From NCBI RefSeq assembly GCF_900289045.1, contig NZ_LT985188.1, positions 372,001-436,000 on the forward strand: DNA of 64,000 bases, in the 5' to 3' direction. Position numbers and translations under genes: made by a program. Of this stretch, positions 49,405 to 59,790 are shown piece by piece; the stretch's first letter is position 1; each line of letters starts with the position of its first letter. This stretch comes from Micropruina glycogenica (GTDB lineage Bacteria; Actinomycetota; Actinomycetes; Propionibacteriales; Propionibacteriaceae). A model generated the notes under the pieces. That model did no database searches. It saw only the letters and a list, made by a program, of their open reading frames with translations, and was not told the origin of the DNA.

Positions 49405-50219
49405 GTGACCCGGGCGCTGGTGAGTCGTGGCTGGCTCGTCGCAGCGCCACTCTGGGTGGTCGCCGCGGGCGCGCTGCTGGGCGGCGCACGCATGGGGTTG
49501 GTGGGACTGGCTACGCGGACTGATCACGGTGCTAGCCGTGCTGGTCGGCCTCGGCGTGCTGGTGGCCCGCTGGTACAGCATCGCCTTCTTCACCAGCAGG
49601 GGATTCTGGCTGCCCGATGAAGGTGCCGGGCGGTGGAAAGACGTGATCGACCGCCACGACTTGGCCCTGACACTGCGTACCAGCACGCGGTGGGGCTCTG
49701 ATGTCACGTCGACTTCCATCGGCTCGCGCGGTGGCCCCGGGCGGGGCCTCATTGGAAGAGAAACTGCCCGAAGAGCTGCCCGGCCACGCCGCTGCCATCC
49801 CTCATCCCGAGCACGTGGAACGGGTGGGGGCTTGGACGGACCGATTGCTGCAGGCATTGTCGGGCCACCGAGAGCAACCGGCCACCGCTCGCCACTGGCT
49901 GAAGCCGACCGAGGAGTTGCCGGCACATGTGCTCCAGGTCGTCTTCGCACCTACGCCTGGCGCGGCCAGTGTGGAGCTGTTGGTCGGCGGTGAGGATGAG
50001 CGGCCGGTGATCAGGGTCGACGGCAACTTTTGCGCGTGGCCGGAGGGTGAGGACGACGACTTCGAGTCCAAGACGTTCGAGCAAGCCGTGCTGGACGAGA
50101 GCGTCGCCGTCCTTGATGCACTGCTCGGTGACGTTCCCCGTGAGCCGTTGCGGGCTTGGCGGATCGCGGACGCCGACGGGCGGTGGCGGGAGTTCTATGC
50201 GCGCAAGCTTAGCTTCTGA
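49405..50219 (+). pseudogene. Membrane-anchored hypothetical protein broken by frameshifts
   Basis: Coding-like sequence passes through three frames. From GTG 49405 it reads TRALVSRGWLVAAPLWVVAAG, a first membrane helix. After a GGGG run near 49492 the next frame gives WWDWLRGLITVLAVLVGLGVL, a second helix, then FFTSRGFWLPDEG. Near 49690-49740 it moves again to a frame with EEKLPEELPGHAAAIPHPEHVERV and a soluble part ending FYARKLSF at 50219. Removing one base at each of two places would give a single protein of about 270 aa. I do not recognise it. The last part could also be a separate 172-aa gene starting at 49701. Confidence 0.5.
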
Positions 50220-50344
50220 CGAGCTGCTCGCCCGGCTGAGTTGGTGCCGACAACCGCGAGCAATGAGCGTGAAATGCGGAGTGGAGAGGTCTCTCGACCA
50301 GCACGTTGACGACCTGGACGGGTGACCGGATCCATCGCTCGGCC

Positions 50345-50356
50345 TAGGGTGGGGGC
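50345..50356 (+). promoter_or_regulatory. -10 element of leaderless rpiB
   Basis: TAGGGT (50345-50350) lies six bases before the ATG at 50357. Confidence 0.4.
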
Positions 50357-50848
50357 ATGAAGATCGTTGCGCACAGCGACCACGCCGCGGTGGCCATTCG
50401 CCAGGAGATGATCGAGCAGGCCCGCGCCATGGGCCACGAGGTGGACGACCTGGGGCCGGCCGAGGGCGAGAGCGTCGACTACCCCTACGCCGGGGCCGTG
50501 GTGGGGCACAAGGTGGCCTCGGGGGAGTACGACCTGGGCCTGCTGGCCTGCGGCACCGGGGTCGGCATCTCGATGGCGGCCAACAAGGTGCCGGGGGCAC
50601 GCGCGGTGGTGTGCTCCGAGCCGTACACCGCCAGGTTGTCGCGTGAGCACAACGCGTCCAACATCGTGTCGGTGGGGGCCCGGGTGGTGGGCCCGGGGGA
50701 GGCCCGCATGATCGTCGAGGCGTTCCTGGGTGCCGAGCCAGCCGGTGGACGGCACGCCGAGCGGGTCAAGATGATCAACGCCCTCGACGACCCGTCGCTC
50801 GACCTGGACGCCCTGTACCAGATGGGTCCGGCCGCGCATTCCGGGTGA
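50357..50848 (+). CDS. rpiB: Ribose-5-phosphate isomerase B
   Basis: The 163-aa protein interconverts ribose 5-phosphate and ribulose 5-phosphate. It begins MKIVAHSDHAAVAIRQ, and LLACGTGVGISMAANKVPG holds the catalytic base and phosphate loop, with EHNASNIVSVGARV later. Members of this family in actinobacteria usually use a glutamate or cysteine as base; the ACGTG cysteine is present here. It is a stand-alone gene with a leaderless-type promoter. Confidence 0.92.
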   Translation: MKIVAHSDHAAVAIRQEMIEQARAMGHEVDDLGPAEGESVDYPYAGAVVGHKVASGEYDLGLLACGTGVGISMAANKVPGARAVVCSEPYTARLSREHNASNIVSVGARVVGPGEARMIVEAFLGAEPAGGRHAERVKMINALDDPSLDLDALYQMGPAAHSG

Positions 50849-50866
50849 AGGTGAGACGGGGCGCCC

Positions 50867-51580
50867 TCAGCTGCCGTCGGGGTAGCCGCCGCGGTGCGAG
50901 ATGACCGGGTGGTGCGGAAGCGTGTCCGGGCGGGGCAGCCTGGCCCGCCAGCAGTCGGGGGGAGCGGTCAGGTCGAGCGCGTCGGTGATCGGTTCCAGTG
51001 CCCGTCGAAGTGCGTCATCCTCGACCTCCGGTGCGCGCACCTACTGCTCGTAGGCCGCCCGGCCCTCGGTGGTCAGGACGACGGTCTTCCCCGTGCCCGC
51101 GCCGGTGACCTGCGCCAAGCCCTGCATGGTGAGCCACGTGGTCATCACGGCCAGCGTCTCCTTGCCGACCCCGGTGAGCCTCGGTAGGTCGCGGACGGGG
51201 ACCGGCCCGGCACCCAGGGCCGCACCGGGTAGGCCGCGTACGACAGCGCCAGCGGGTTCGTCGCCTCGTAGGCAAGGGTGCGGTGGACGAGCGCCTTGGC
51301 CAGCAGCGCGGCCAGGTCGCGGGGCCGTCCGGGCGGCTCGGTCGCCGACCCAGCCTCGAGGCTCAGCCGGCCGCCGCCTGCCGCGTTGTCGGGCAGGGCG
51401 GCGCCGATCGCGTCAACGGCGGCTTCGAGTACCCACGAGCCAGGGCCCGCGTCCAGGCCTGCCGTCCCGCCGATCCTGAGACGTCACGTGTGGAACCGCG
51501 GACTCGAACTCGTTGTCGGCCTCGATGGTGAAGGCGACCAGCGCCCACGACAGAAGCGTCGACAGCGGCGCACGGCTCAC
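50867..51580 (-). pseudogene. Decayed winged-helix (MarR-like) regulator gene
   Basis: On the minus strand a GTG at 51580 opens SRAPLSTLLSWALVAFTIEADNEFES, then the frame breaks. Further downstream VPVRDLPRLTGVGKETLAVMTTWL and GKTVVLTTEGRAAYEQ appear in another frame, followed by an in-frame stop (TAG) and then by a C-terminus ending PHHPVISHRGGYPDGS. These pieces match, in order, an actinobacterial winged-helix protein family with a similar N-terminus and the same GGYPDGS ending. There are at least one frameshift and one internal stop, so it is not functional as a single protein. Confidence 0.7.
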
Positions 51581-51596
51581 CGGCCCAGGCTATGCG

Positions 51597-51675
51597 CCGG
51601 TGGGGACGGTGACCACGGGGACGGTGTGAACGCAACTCACAGAACGCAACTCGGAACCGTCCCCACGTTCACCGG
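51597..51675. repeat. Inverted GGGGACGGT repeat upstream of the third IS
   Basis: CCGGTGGGGACGGT (51597-51610) and ACCGTCCCCACGTTCACCGG (about 51656-51675) are inverted, with another GGGGACGGT unit between them. It belongs to the same family as the repeats at 32.1 kb and 38.2 kb. Confidence 0.6.
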
Positions 51676-51703
51676 CCGGCCGACCGAACCCGGCGCTTCG
51701 TCT

Positions 51704-53026
51704 TGCCTCACGTCAAGATGTCCGCGGGTGATTGGCGCGTGCCTCATATGAAATGTCCGGATGGTTAGGCGGCGGGGCGGGTGCCGAGGGTGCGTGCTTT
51801 GGCTAGGTCGATGAGTTGTTGCTGGATGTGGTTGATGCCTCGGGTGATGCGTGCTGGGTTGAGCTTGTCGTGTTCGGCTGCGAGCCGGGCACGGGTCGCG
51901 GGGTCGGGCGGGCCGGTGTCGAGGAGCCGCTGGTAGGGGGTTTTGGGTTTGTCGTAGACACGCTTCTTGCGGCCGCTGCGGGTCTGGGTCCAGTCGACGG
52001 CTTTGACGCAGGGCAGCAGGTGGTTCTTGCGGGCCATGACCAGGTCCCAGAGTTGGTTGAGCAGGGCGAGTTCGGTGTCGGTTTCGTAGCGGTAGCGGAA
52101 GGCGTGGCGGCGGACCCAGTCGCCGTTGCGTTGCTCGATGTGGGCGTTGTCGTTGTGGTGGTAGGGCCGGCCGCGGGTGATCGGGATGTGGTGGTCGTCG
52201 CACCAGGCGATCACGGACCAGTTCATGAACTCGGAGCCGTTGTCGAAGTCCATGCCGGCGATCGGGAGGGGTGCCAGTTTGGCGATCCATTCCAGGCCGG
52301 CGTGGACGTGCACGAACGCGTTGTTGCGGATGCTGCGCAGCATGGTCCAGCCGGTCACCGGATCGGTTGCTGACAAGGTGCGAAGGAACTCGCCTTGGAG
52401 TGTGTGGCCGCAGTGAGCGACAGTGTCCAACTCCAGAAACCCGGGCACGGTGATCGGGTCGTCGGTCGCGGTGCGCAGCGGGATCGAGGACCGCAGGATG
52501 TGCGAGGGTCGGGTGCTGGACAGGCCGGCGGCGGGGTAGCCGGCAGCCTTGTGCGGTTTCAGGTAACGGTCGATCGTGGCTGCCGACATCGACCTTAGTT
52601 CGTCGATCACCGTGTCGCTGACCCGGTCGGCGACCTTGCCGAGCTCACGGTCTCGAACCAGCCGACACAGGGTGTCCTCCATCACCACGGCCAGGTACTT
52701 GCCCGATGGTTGACCGGCCAGCCGCCACACCTCCTGCAACACGATCAGCGCATCGTAGGAGTACTTGCGTGGGCGTGGTTTCCGCTGCTGGTCGCGGGCC
52801 GCGCCCTTGCGGGTGGCCGCGGCCCGGATCGCTCGGCGGGCGTGATCGCGGGTCCAGCCCGTCGACGCCACTAGCGCGTCGAGGATACGGCTCTTCTCAG
52901 CTCTGTCCGCCTTCGCGTATTCGCGGGCGAACTTCTTGGTCACATCACGGCGCGACGCCATCGACAACTCCCTGCTCACAGGGCCAGGGAACCCCAACAG
53001 CTAGGCGGACATCCTCATGTGAGGCA
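51704..53026 (-). mobile_element. Insertion sequence related to the tandem pair
   Basis: The element of about 1323 bp has terminal inverted repeats (TGCCTCACGTCAAGATGTCC at the left and a close complement at the right) plus a second copy of the motif (GTGCCTCATATGAAATGTCC) just inside the left end. This mirrors the end structure of the tandem copies, with a diverged sequence. Target repeats are not clear. Confidence 0.78.
51765..52961 (-). CDS. Integrase-core (DDE) transposase of the third IS
   Basis: The 398-aa protein shares the layout of the tandem copies: N-terminal ASTGWTRDHARRAIRAAA, the core with FLELDTVAHCGH (first Asp), GMDFDNGSEFMNW (second Asp) and NAHIEQRNGDW (Glu), and a basic C-terminal end. 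ATG 52961 has an AGGGAG site six bases upstream; a start at 52997 is possible. It is a diverged relative, not a copy. Confidence 0.87.
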   Translation of the reverse strand: MASRRDVTKKFAREYAKADRAEKSRILDALVASTGWTRDHARRAIRAAATRKGAARDQQRKPRPRKYSYDALIVLQEVWRLAGQPSGKYLAVVMEDTLCRLVRDRELGKVADRVSDTVIDELRSMSAATIDRYLKPHKAAGYPAAGLSSTRPSHILRSSIPLRTATDDPITVPGFLELDTVAHCGHTLQGEFLRTLSATDPVTGWTMLRSIRNNAFVHVHAGLEWIAKLAPLPIAGMDFDNGSEFMNWSVIAWCDDHHIPITRGRPYHHNDNAHIEQRNGDWVRRHAFRYRYETDTELALLNQLWDLVMARKNHLLPCVKAVDWTQTRSGRKKRVYDKPKTPYQRLLDTGPPDPATRARLAAEHDKLNPARITRGINHIQQQLIDLAKARTLGTRPAA

Positions 53027-53070
53027 CGCGCTGCCCTTCCCGGACCTTTTACGTGAGTCAAGTCGCGCTT

Positions 53071-53099
53071 TTGCGATCGAGGCCGCCAAACGGTAATCT
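53071..53099 (+). promoter_or_regulatory. Promoter of the rpsL-rpsG-fusA operon
   Basis: TTGCGA (53071-53076) and TAATCT (53094-53099) are 17 bp apart. The leader of about 130 nt before rpsL is long. The IS ends 44 bp upstream of the -35 box. Confidence 0.6.
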
Positions 53100-53236
53100 T
53101 GGTGGTTGTGTTCGGGCGACCGAACCATCATGTGTGCCCGACCCTACGTTTGCGTCTGCGTCGGAGCGACACCCAAGAAGCGAAACAGCGTTCGCACGAA
53201 CGTGCCTCTCAACACGACGGAAAGTGATACCAGCCG

Positions 53237-53608
53237 GTGCCCACTATTCAGCAGCTGGTCCGCAAGGGCCGCACTGACAAGGTCAGCAAGAACAAGACGC
53301 CCGCGCTCAAGGGTTCCCCGCAGCGCCGCGGCGTGTGCACGCGTGTGTACACCACCACCCCCAAGAAGCCGAACTCGGCGCTGCGCAAGGTCGCTCGCGT
53401 GCGGCTCAGCTCGGGTGTCGAGGTCACCGCGTACATTCCCGGTGTCGGTCACAATCTGCAGGAACACTCCATGGTGCTGGTGCGCGGCGGTCGTGTGAAA
53501 GACCTGCCGGGCGTGCGTTACAAGATCATTCGCGGCTCGCTCGACACCCAGGGTGTCAAGAACCGCAAGCAGGCTCGCAGCCGCTACGGCGCGAAGAAGG
53601 AGAAGTAA
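53237..53608 (+). CDS. rpsL: 30S ribosomal protein S12
   Basis: The 123-aa protein begins [33 protein letters not shown] and has the decoding-centre loop [20 protein letters not shown] (lysine at the position of common streptomycin resistance) and [27 protein letters not shown] start at 53237 fits the conserved N-terminus. Its stop shares TAATG with the rpsG start. Confidence 0.98.
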   Translation: MPTIQQLVRKGRTDKVSKNKTPALKGSPQRRGVCTRVYTTTPKKPNSALRKVARVRLSSGVEVTAYIPGVGHNLQEHSMVLVRGGRVKDLPGVRYKIIRGSLDTQGVKNRKQARSRYGAKKEK

Positions 53609-54078
53609 TGCCTCGCAAGGGGCCCGCCCCGAAGCGCCCGGTCGTCGTCGACCCGGTCTACGGTTCGCCGCTGGTTTCCCAGCTGGTCAGCAAGATCCTG
53701 CTGGACGGCAAGAAGACCACCGCTCAGAGCATCGTCTACGGCGCGCTGGAGGGCACCCGGGCCAAGACCGGCGTCGACCCCGTGCAGACGCTGAAGAAGG
53801 CGCTCGACAACATTCGTCCGGCGCTCGAGGTGAAGAGCCGCCGGGTCGGCGGCGCCACCTACCAGGTGCCGGTCGAGGTCAAGCCGGCCCGCGCCACCAC
53901 GCTCGCCATGCGCTGGCTGGTCAGCTTCTCGCGAGCTCGTCGCGAGAAGACCATGACCGATCGTCTGATGAACGAGCTGCTGGACGCCTCGAACGGCCTG
54001 GGTGCCTCGGTGAAGCGCCGCGAAGACACGCACAAGATGGCGGAGGCCAACCGCGCCTTCGCCCACTACCGCTGGTGA
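53608..54078 (+). CDS. rpsG: 30S ribosomal protein S7
   Basis: The 156-aa protein begins [31 protein letters not shown] and contains [24 protein letters not shown]. It initiates assembly of the 30S head. The start overlaps the rpsL stop by one base. Standard length. Confidence 0.98.
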   Translation: MPRKGPAPKRPVVVDPVYGSPLVSQLVSKILLDGKKTTAQSIVYGALEGTRAKTGVDPVQTLKKALDNIRPALEVKSRRVGGATYQVPVEVKPARATTLAMRWLVSFSRARREKTMTDRLMNELLDASNGLGASVKRREDTHKMAEANRAFAHYRW

Positions 54079-54165
54079 TCTGAGGCTCTCCACCCGGGCG
54101 ATCCCCGGGGAGAGCTTCACGCCTGCCCGCCCACAACTGCAACACAGACTCGAGGAGCCCCTACC

Positions 54166-56268
<2,103 letters not shown>

Positions 56269-56405
56269 GTTTGACTCCACCGCGACCGTAGACAAGACTT
56301 GGTAAGGTTCGTGCCCCATGTGGGGCCGACCGTGACCAGGGATCATACAACCCCAACCACAGACGCCGCGCGAACCGCGCGTGGCGACATCATGAAGGAG
56401 CCTCA

Positions 56406-57599
56406 GTGGCAAAGGCCAAGTTCGAGCGGACCAAGCCGCACTGCAACATCGGCACCATCGGGCACATCGACCACGGCAAGACCACTCTGACCGCGGCGAT
56501 CACCAAGGTGCTGCACGACAAGTACCCGGAGTTGAACGCCGTTTCGGCATTCGATCAGATCGACAAGGCGCCCGAAGAGCGCCAGCGCGGCATCACGATT
56601 TCGATCGCGCACGTCGAGTACCAGACCGAGGCTCGTCACTACGCGCACGTCGACTGCCCCGGGCACGCCGACTACGTGAAGAACATGATCACCGGCGCTG
56701 CTCAGATGGACGGTGCGATCCTGGTCGTGGCCGCCACCGACGGCCCGATGCCGCAGACCCGTGAGCACGTGCTGCTCGCTCGTCAGGTCGGCGTGCCGGC
56801 GATCGTCGTCGCGCTGAACAAGTGCGACATGGTCGACGACGAAGAGCTCATCGAGCTCGTCGAGATGGAGGTCCGCGAGCTGCTGGACGCCCAGGAGTTC
56901 GACGGCGACAACGCTCCCGTCGTGCGCGTGGCCGCCTTCCCGGCCATGCAGGGTGACGCCAAGTGGAGCGAGTCGATCCTCGAGCTCATGAACGCGGTGG
57001 ACGAGTACATTCCGCAGCCCGAGCGCGAGACCGACAAGCCGTTCCTGATGCCGATCGAGGACGTGTTCACCATCACCGGTCGTGGCACCGTGGTGACCGG
57101 CCGTATCGAGCGCGGCATCGTCAAGACCGGCGAGACCGTCGACATCATCGGCATCGCCGACAAGAAGCAGTCGACCACCATCACCGGTGTGGAGATGTTC
57201 CGCAAGATCCTCGACGAGGGTCGCGCGGGCGAGAACGTCGGCCTGCTGCTGCGCGGCACCAAGAAGGACGACGTCGAGCGCGGCATGGTTGTGATCAAGC
57301 CGGGTTCGACCACCCCGCACACCGACTTCGAGGCCAACGTGTACGTGTTGACCAAGGAGGAGGGTGGCCGTCACAAGCCGTTCTTCAGCAACTACAGCCC
57401 GCAGTTCTACTTCCGCACCACCGACGTGACCGGTGTGGTTCAGCTGCCCGAGGGCACCGACATGGTGATGCCCGGTGACAACACCGACATGACCGTGCAC
57501 CTGAACAAGCCGATCGCCATGGAGGACGGCCTCAAGTTCGCCATTCGCGAAGGCGGCCGCACCGTGGGCGCCGGCCGCGTGACGAAGATCATCAAGTGA
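56406..57599 (+). CDS. tuf: Elongation factor Tu
   Basis: The 397-aa protein begins [35 protein letters not shown] and has [22 protein letters not shown] and [23 protein letters not shown], with the C-terminal barrels intact. It delivers aminoacyl-tRNA. GTG 56406 follows GAAGGAG. The 137-bp gap after fusA holds a TAAGGT -10-like box at 56303, so tuf may have an extra promoter. The rpsJ cluster does not follow. Confidence 0.98.
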   Translation: MAKAKFERTKPHCNIGTIGHIDHGKTTLTAAITKVLHDKYPELNAVSAFDQIDKAPEERQRGITISIAHVEYQTEARHYAHVDCPGHADYVKNMITGAAQMDGAILVVAATDGPMPQTREHVLLARQVGVPAIVVALNKCDMVDDEELIELVEMEVRELLDAQEFDGDNAPVVRVAAFPAMQGDAKWSESILELMNAVDEYIPQPERETDKPFLMPIEDVFTITGRGTVVTGRIERGIVKTGETVDIIGIADKKQSTTITGVEMFRKILDEGRAGENVGLLLRGTKKDDVERGMVVIKPGSTTPHTDFEANVYVLTKEEGGRHKPFFSNYSPQFYFRTTDVTGVVQLPEGTDMVMPGDNTDMTVHLNKPIAMEDGLKFAIREGGRTVGAGRVTKIIK

Positions 57600-57624
57600 T
57601 CTGAGCAACGCACCGCAGTAGTGT

Positions 57625-57666
57625 CACCAGGACCTCCGCTTTCGGGCGGGGGTCCTGGTGCTTTTA
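57625..57666 (+). terminator. Terminator after tuf
   Basis: CACCAGGACC pairs with GGTCCTGGTG around a GC-rich inner stem and is followed by CTTTTA. Confidence 0.85.
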
Positions 57667-57726
57667 TCGGCACCGTGTACTACAATCTGTCGTAGATGAT
57701 GCATCAACCACTTGTCAATGAATGAC

Positions 57727-57785
57727 AGGTCAGGGATGTTGGATCATCTTGTGTGGTGACAGAATCGATCACCACAACCTGACCT
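57727..57785 (+). repeat. Nested inverted repeats in the leader of the membrane-protein gene
   Basis: Outer arms AGGTCAGG (57727-57734) and CCTGACCT (57778-57785) enclose inner arms TGTGGTGA (57752-57759) and TCACCACA (57769-57776). Both pairs are perfect, so the transcript leader would fold into a two-part stem ending about 20 nt before the ribosome binding site. Confidence 0.5.
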
Positions 57786-57818
57786 ATACGTGCAGCAAAG
57801 ACCCAAGGAGTGCATCCC

Positions 57819-58334
57819 ATGTCCAAGTCAGCCGGCGCAGCGAAACTGGTCGGAATCATCAGCATCATCTTTGGAATCGTCGCCTTCCTGGGCGGCGTCG
57901 TCACCTGGGCCACCGTCACCAGCCAGCTGGCGGCCGAGAACATCACCGTGCCCGCCGATTCTCCGCTGGTTCCCGGTGCCAAGGTGCAGGACCCGATCAG
58001 CGCCTACGCCCAGGCCCAGATCATCAATCACCACGCGCTCACCGCGAGCCAGGGCAAGACCTACGCCGAACTGGGCGCCATGATCACCGAGGCCCGCAAC
58101 GCCGGTGACAATGCCACGGTCGAGAAGCTGACCGCCACCCGCACCACGCTCATGAACGCCTCGTTCTTGAGGGCGTCGCTGTTCACCTCGGTGGTCGCCT
58201 ACGGCGTCGCGCTGCTGGTGATGGGCCTGGGTATCATGCTCGCCCTGCTGGGCTGGGCGTTCATGTCACTGGCGCCGGCCAAGGCCACGGACGCCCGGGC
58301 TCAGGCGAGTGCCGACGAGGCTGCAGCAGCCTGA
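57819..58334 (+). CDS. Small two-helix membrane protein (family often mislabelled LigA)
   Basis: The 171-aa protein has a first membrane helix around LVGIISIIFGIVAFLGGVVTW and a second near the C-terminus (SVVAYGVALLVMGLGIML). Between them is an extracytoplasmic domain with DPISAYAQAQIINHHALTASQGKTYAELG. That middle signature marks a common actinobacterial family carried in databases as aromatic ring-opening dioxygenase LigA, which is not supported by its sequence. The function is unknown. AAGGAG lies eight bases before the ATG. A GTG at 57810 in frame would add three residues. Confidence 0.82.
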   Translation: MSKSAGAAKLVGIISIIFGIVAFLGGVVTWATVTSQLAAENITVPADSPLVPGAKVQDPISAYAQAQIINHHALTASQGKTYAELGAMITEARNAGDNATVEKLTATRTTLMNASFLRASLFTSVVAYGVALLVMGLGIMLALLGWAFMSLAPAKATDARAQASADEAAAA

Positions 58335-58360
58335 CCCGAGCCCGCCCTGAGCGGGCAACC

Positions 58361-58402
58361 CGAGAAAGGTCATCGGGGGAACTCCACCCCGGTGACCTTT
58401 TC
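58361..58402. terminator. Bidirectional terminator between convergent genes
   Basis: AAAGGTCATCGGGG and CCCGGTGACCTTTT form an imperfect stem flanked by A and T runs on either side, just after the membrane-protein gene and overlapping the dehydrogenase stop. Confidence 0.6.
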
Positions 58403-59278
58403 CGTTGCCTGCCACAGCGCGGTCAGGGCTGCCGCCGAGCGAGCCTGTCGGGGCAGGGGCGCCCGGCCCACCGGGCCGGCCACGCCGAACATGCCGATCG
58501 GGCCGTAGTACCCACCGGCGGCGGCCTGCCGGCTCGCTGCACAGAACACCACCGGCTGGGCGCCGTCGCCCGCCGACTGCATCACGCGGGTCGCGCCGCC
58601 GAGTAACTGCGGCACCCCCCGGTCGCCGCCGGGCATCATGCCGGTGACCGCCCAGCCCGGATGAGCCGCGTGGGCGTTGAGGCCCCAGTCGCCGGCGGTG
58701 CTGTGGCGCTGCAGTTCGCGAGCGAACATGATCATCGCCAGCTTGCTGTTGGCGTAGGCCTGCGCCCGCGACCAGCGACGCTCGAGATCGAGGTCGTCGA
58801 AGCGTAGCCGTCCGGCGCGGGCAGCGATCGAACCCAGGGTGACCACTCGGGCGCGACTGGCGGCGCGCAGCGAGTCGACCAGCAGGGCGGTGAGCACGAA
58901 ATGCCCGAAGTAGTTGGTGGCCATGACCAACTCGTGATTCTGCGGGGTGACCTCGCGCCTGCGAGTGCCACCGATGCCCGCGTTCAGCACCAGCATGTCG
59001 ATGCGCCGGCCGACGTAGGCGTCGGCGAAGGTGCGCACCGCTTCGAGGTCGGCGGTGTCGAGTCGGGCGACCGTATGCGTGCCCTCAGGGTGCTCGGCGC
59101 GCAACTGCTCGGCGACCTGTTCGCCCTTGTCTGGGTTGCGAACCGCCAGCACCACATCTGCACCGGCCAGGCCCAGGGCGCGGGCGGTGGCACGTCCGAT
59201 ACCGCTGCTGGCCCCGGTGACGATCGCGAGCCGTCCCTTGCGCGACGGAATGGTCAGGGGGGTCAGTCGGTCTTTCAT
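58370..59278 (-). CDS. Short-chain dehydrogenase/reductase
   Basis: The 302-aa protein has the NAD(P) fold start LAIVTGASSGIGRATARALGLAG, the NAG of LVLNAGIGG, NYFGHFVLTALL and the catalytic YANSK motif (AYANSKLAMIMFAREL). Size and the region after the active site resemble the retinol dehydrogenase/WW-domain oxidoreductase-like group. The substrate is unknown. ATG 59278 leaves a short lead before the first strand. Confidence 0.85.
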   Translation of the reverse strand: MKDRLTPLTIPSRKGRLAIVTGASSGIGRATARALGLAGADVVLAVRNPDKGEQVAEQLRAEHPEGTHTVARLDTADLEAVRTFADAYVGRRIDMLVLNAGIGGTRRREVTPQNHELVMATNYFGHFVLTALLVDSLRAASRARVVTLGSIAARAGRLRFDDLDLERRWSRAQAYANSKLAMIMFARELQRHSTAGDWGLNAHAAHPGWAVTGMMPGGDRGVPQLLGGATRVMQSAGDGAQPVVFCAASRQAAAGGYYGPIGMFGVAGPVGRAPLPRQARSAAALTALWQATEKVTGVEFPR

Positions 59279-59388
59279 GGCTCACGAGCCTATTGGCTGG
59301 CACCCTCGGCCGATGGGCGACACCCGCTGGTCGGGCGCAGCGTTGGTCGAAGCTTGGTCGACAACCGGTCCGGTGCGATGCTGGCGGC

Positions 59389-59790
59389 ATGAACGATGGC
59401 CACTCCGAGCCCCGACCCCAGCGGTTCGATCCCATCTTCGCGACCTGGACCTCGCCGGACGGGCTGCTGCCCGACCCGGCCCGACCGGGCGGAGCCCCTG
59501 CCGAGCCGGCAACTGTTGTGGGTGCCGTGCCGCCAGAACTCGCCGAGGCGACGGGTGCGCAGGCTGATGACCCACGCGGGCTGTCGTGGGCGCAGCGGGC
59601 ACGTTGGAGCGCCCTGGCGGTCGTCAGCCTCTGGGTGGGGGCCATCGTCGGTGCATTTCACCTGGCCCGACACTGGTCGGCGACGTCGGCGACCGACGGC
59701 GTATCAGGCTGGCTGGCCTGGCTGGTGATCGGCATGTGCCTGTCGCTGGCCGGGCTCTCCATTCAGCGTCTTCGCGCGGGCCGTTCCTAA
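59389..59790 (+). CDS. Small membrane protein with two C-terminal helices
   Basis: The 133-aa protein has a polar N-terminal half and two hydrophobic helices (ALAVVSLWVGAIVGAFHLA and GWLAWLVIGMCLSLAGLSI). I do not recognise the family. It overlaps the convergent glnS stop by 4 bp. A GATGCT box at 59377-59382 is six bases before the ATG, so it may be leaderless. Confidence 0.6.
   Translation: MNDGHSEPRPQRFDPIFATWTSPDGLLPDPARPGGAPAEPATVVGAVPPELAEATGAQADDPRGLSWAQRARWSALAVVSLWVGAIVGAFHLARHWSATSATDGVSGWLAWLVIGMCLSLAGLSIQRLRAGRS

Noticed and set aside
49288-49950. A minus-strand 220-aa frame after rpoC.
   Set aside because: It runs antisense to the membrane-helix-coding frames and consists largely of Arg/Pro/Ser without domain features.
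51637-52290. A 217-aa Pro/His/Arg-rich frame overlapping the third IS transposase.
   Set aside because: It is the alternative reading of a conserved transposase gene and covers its catalytic core.
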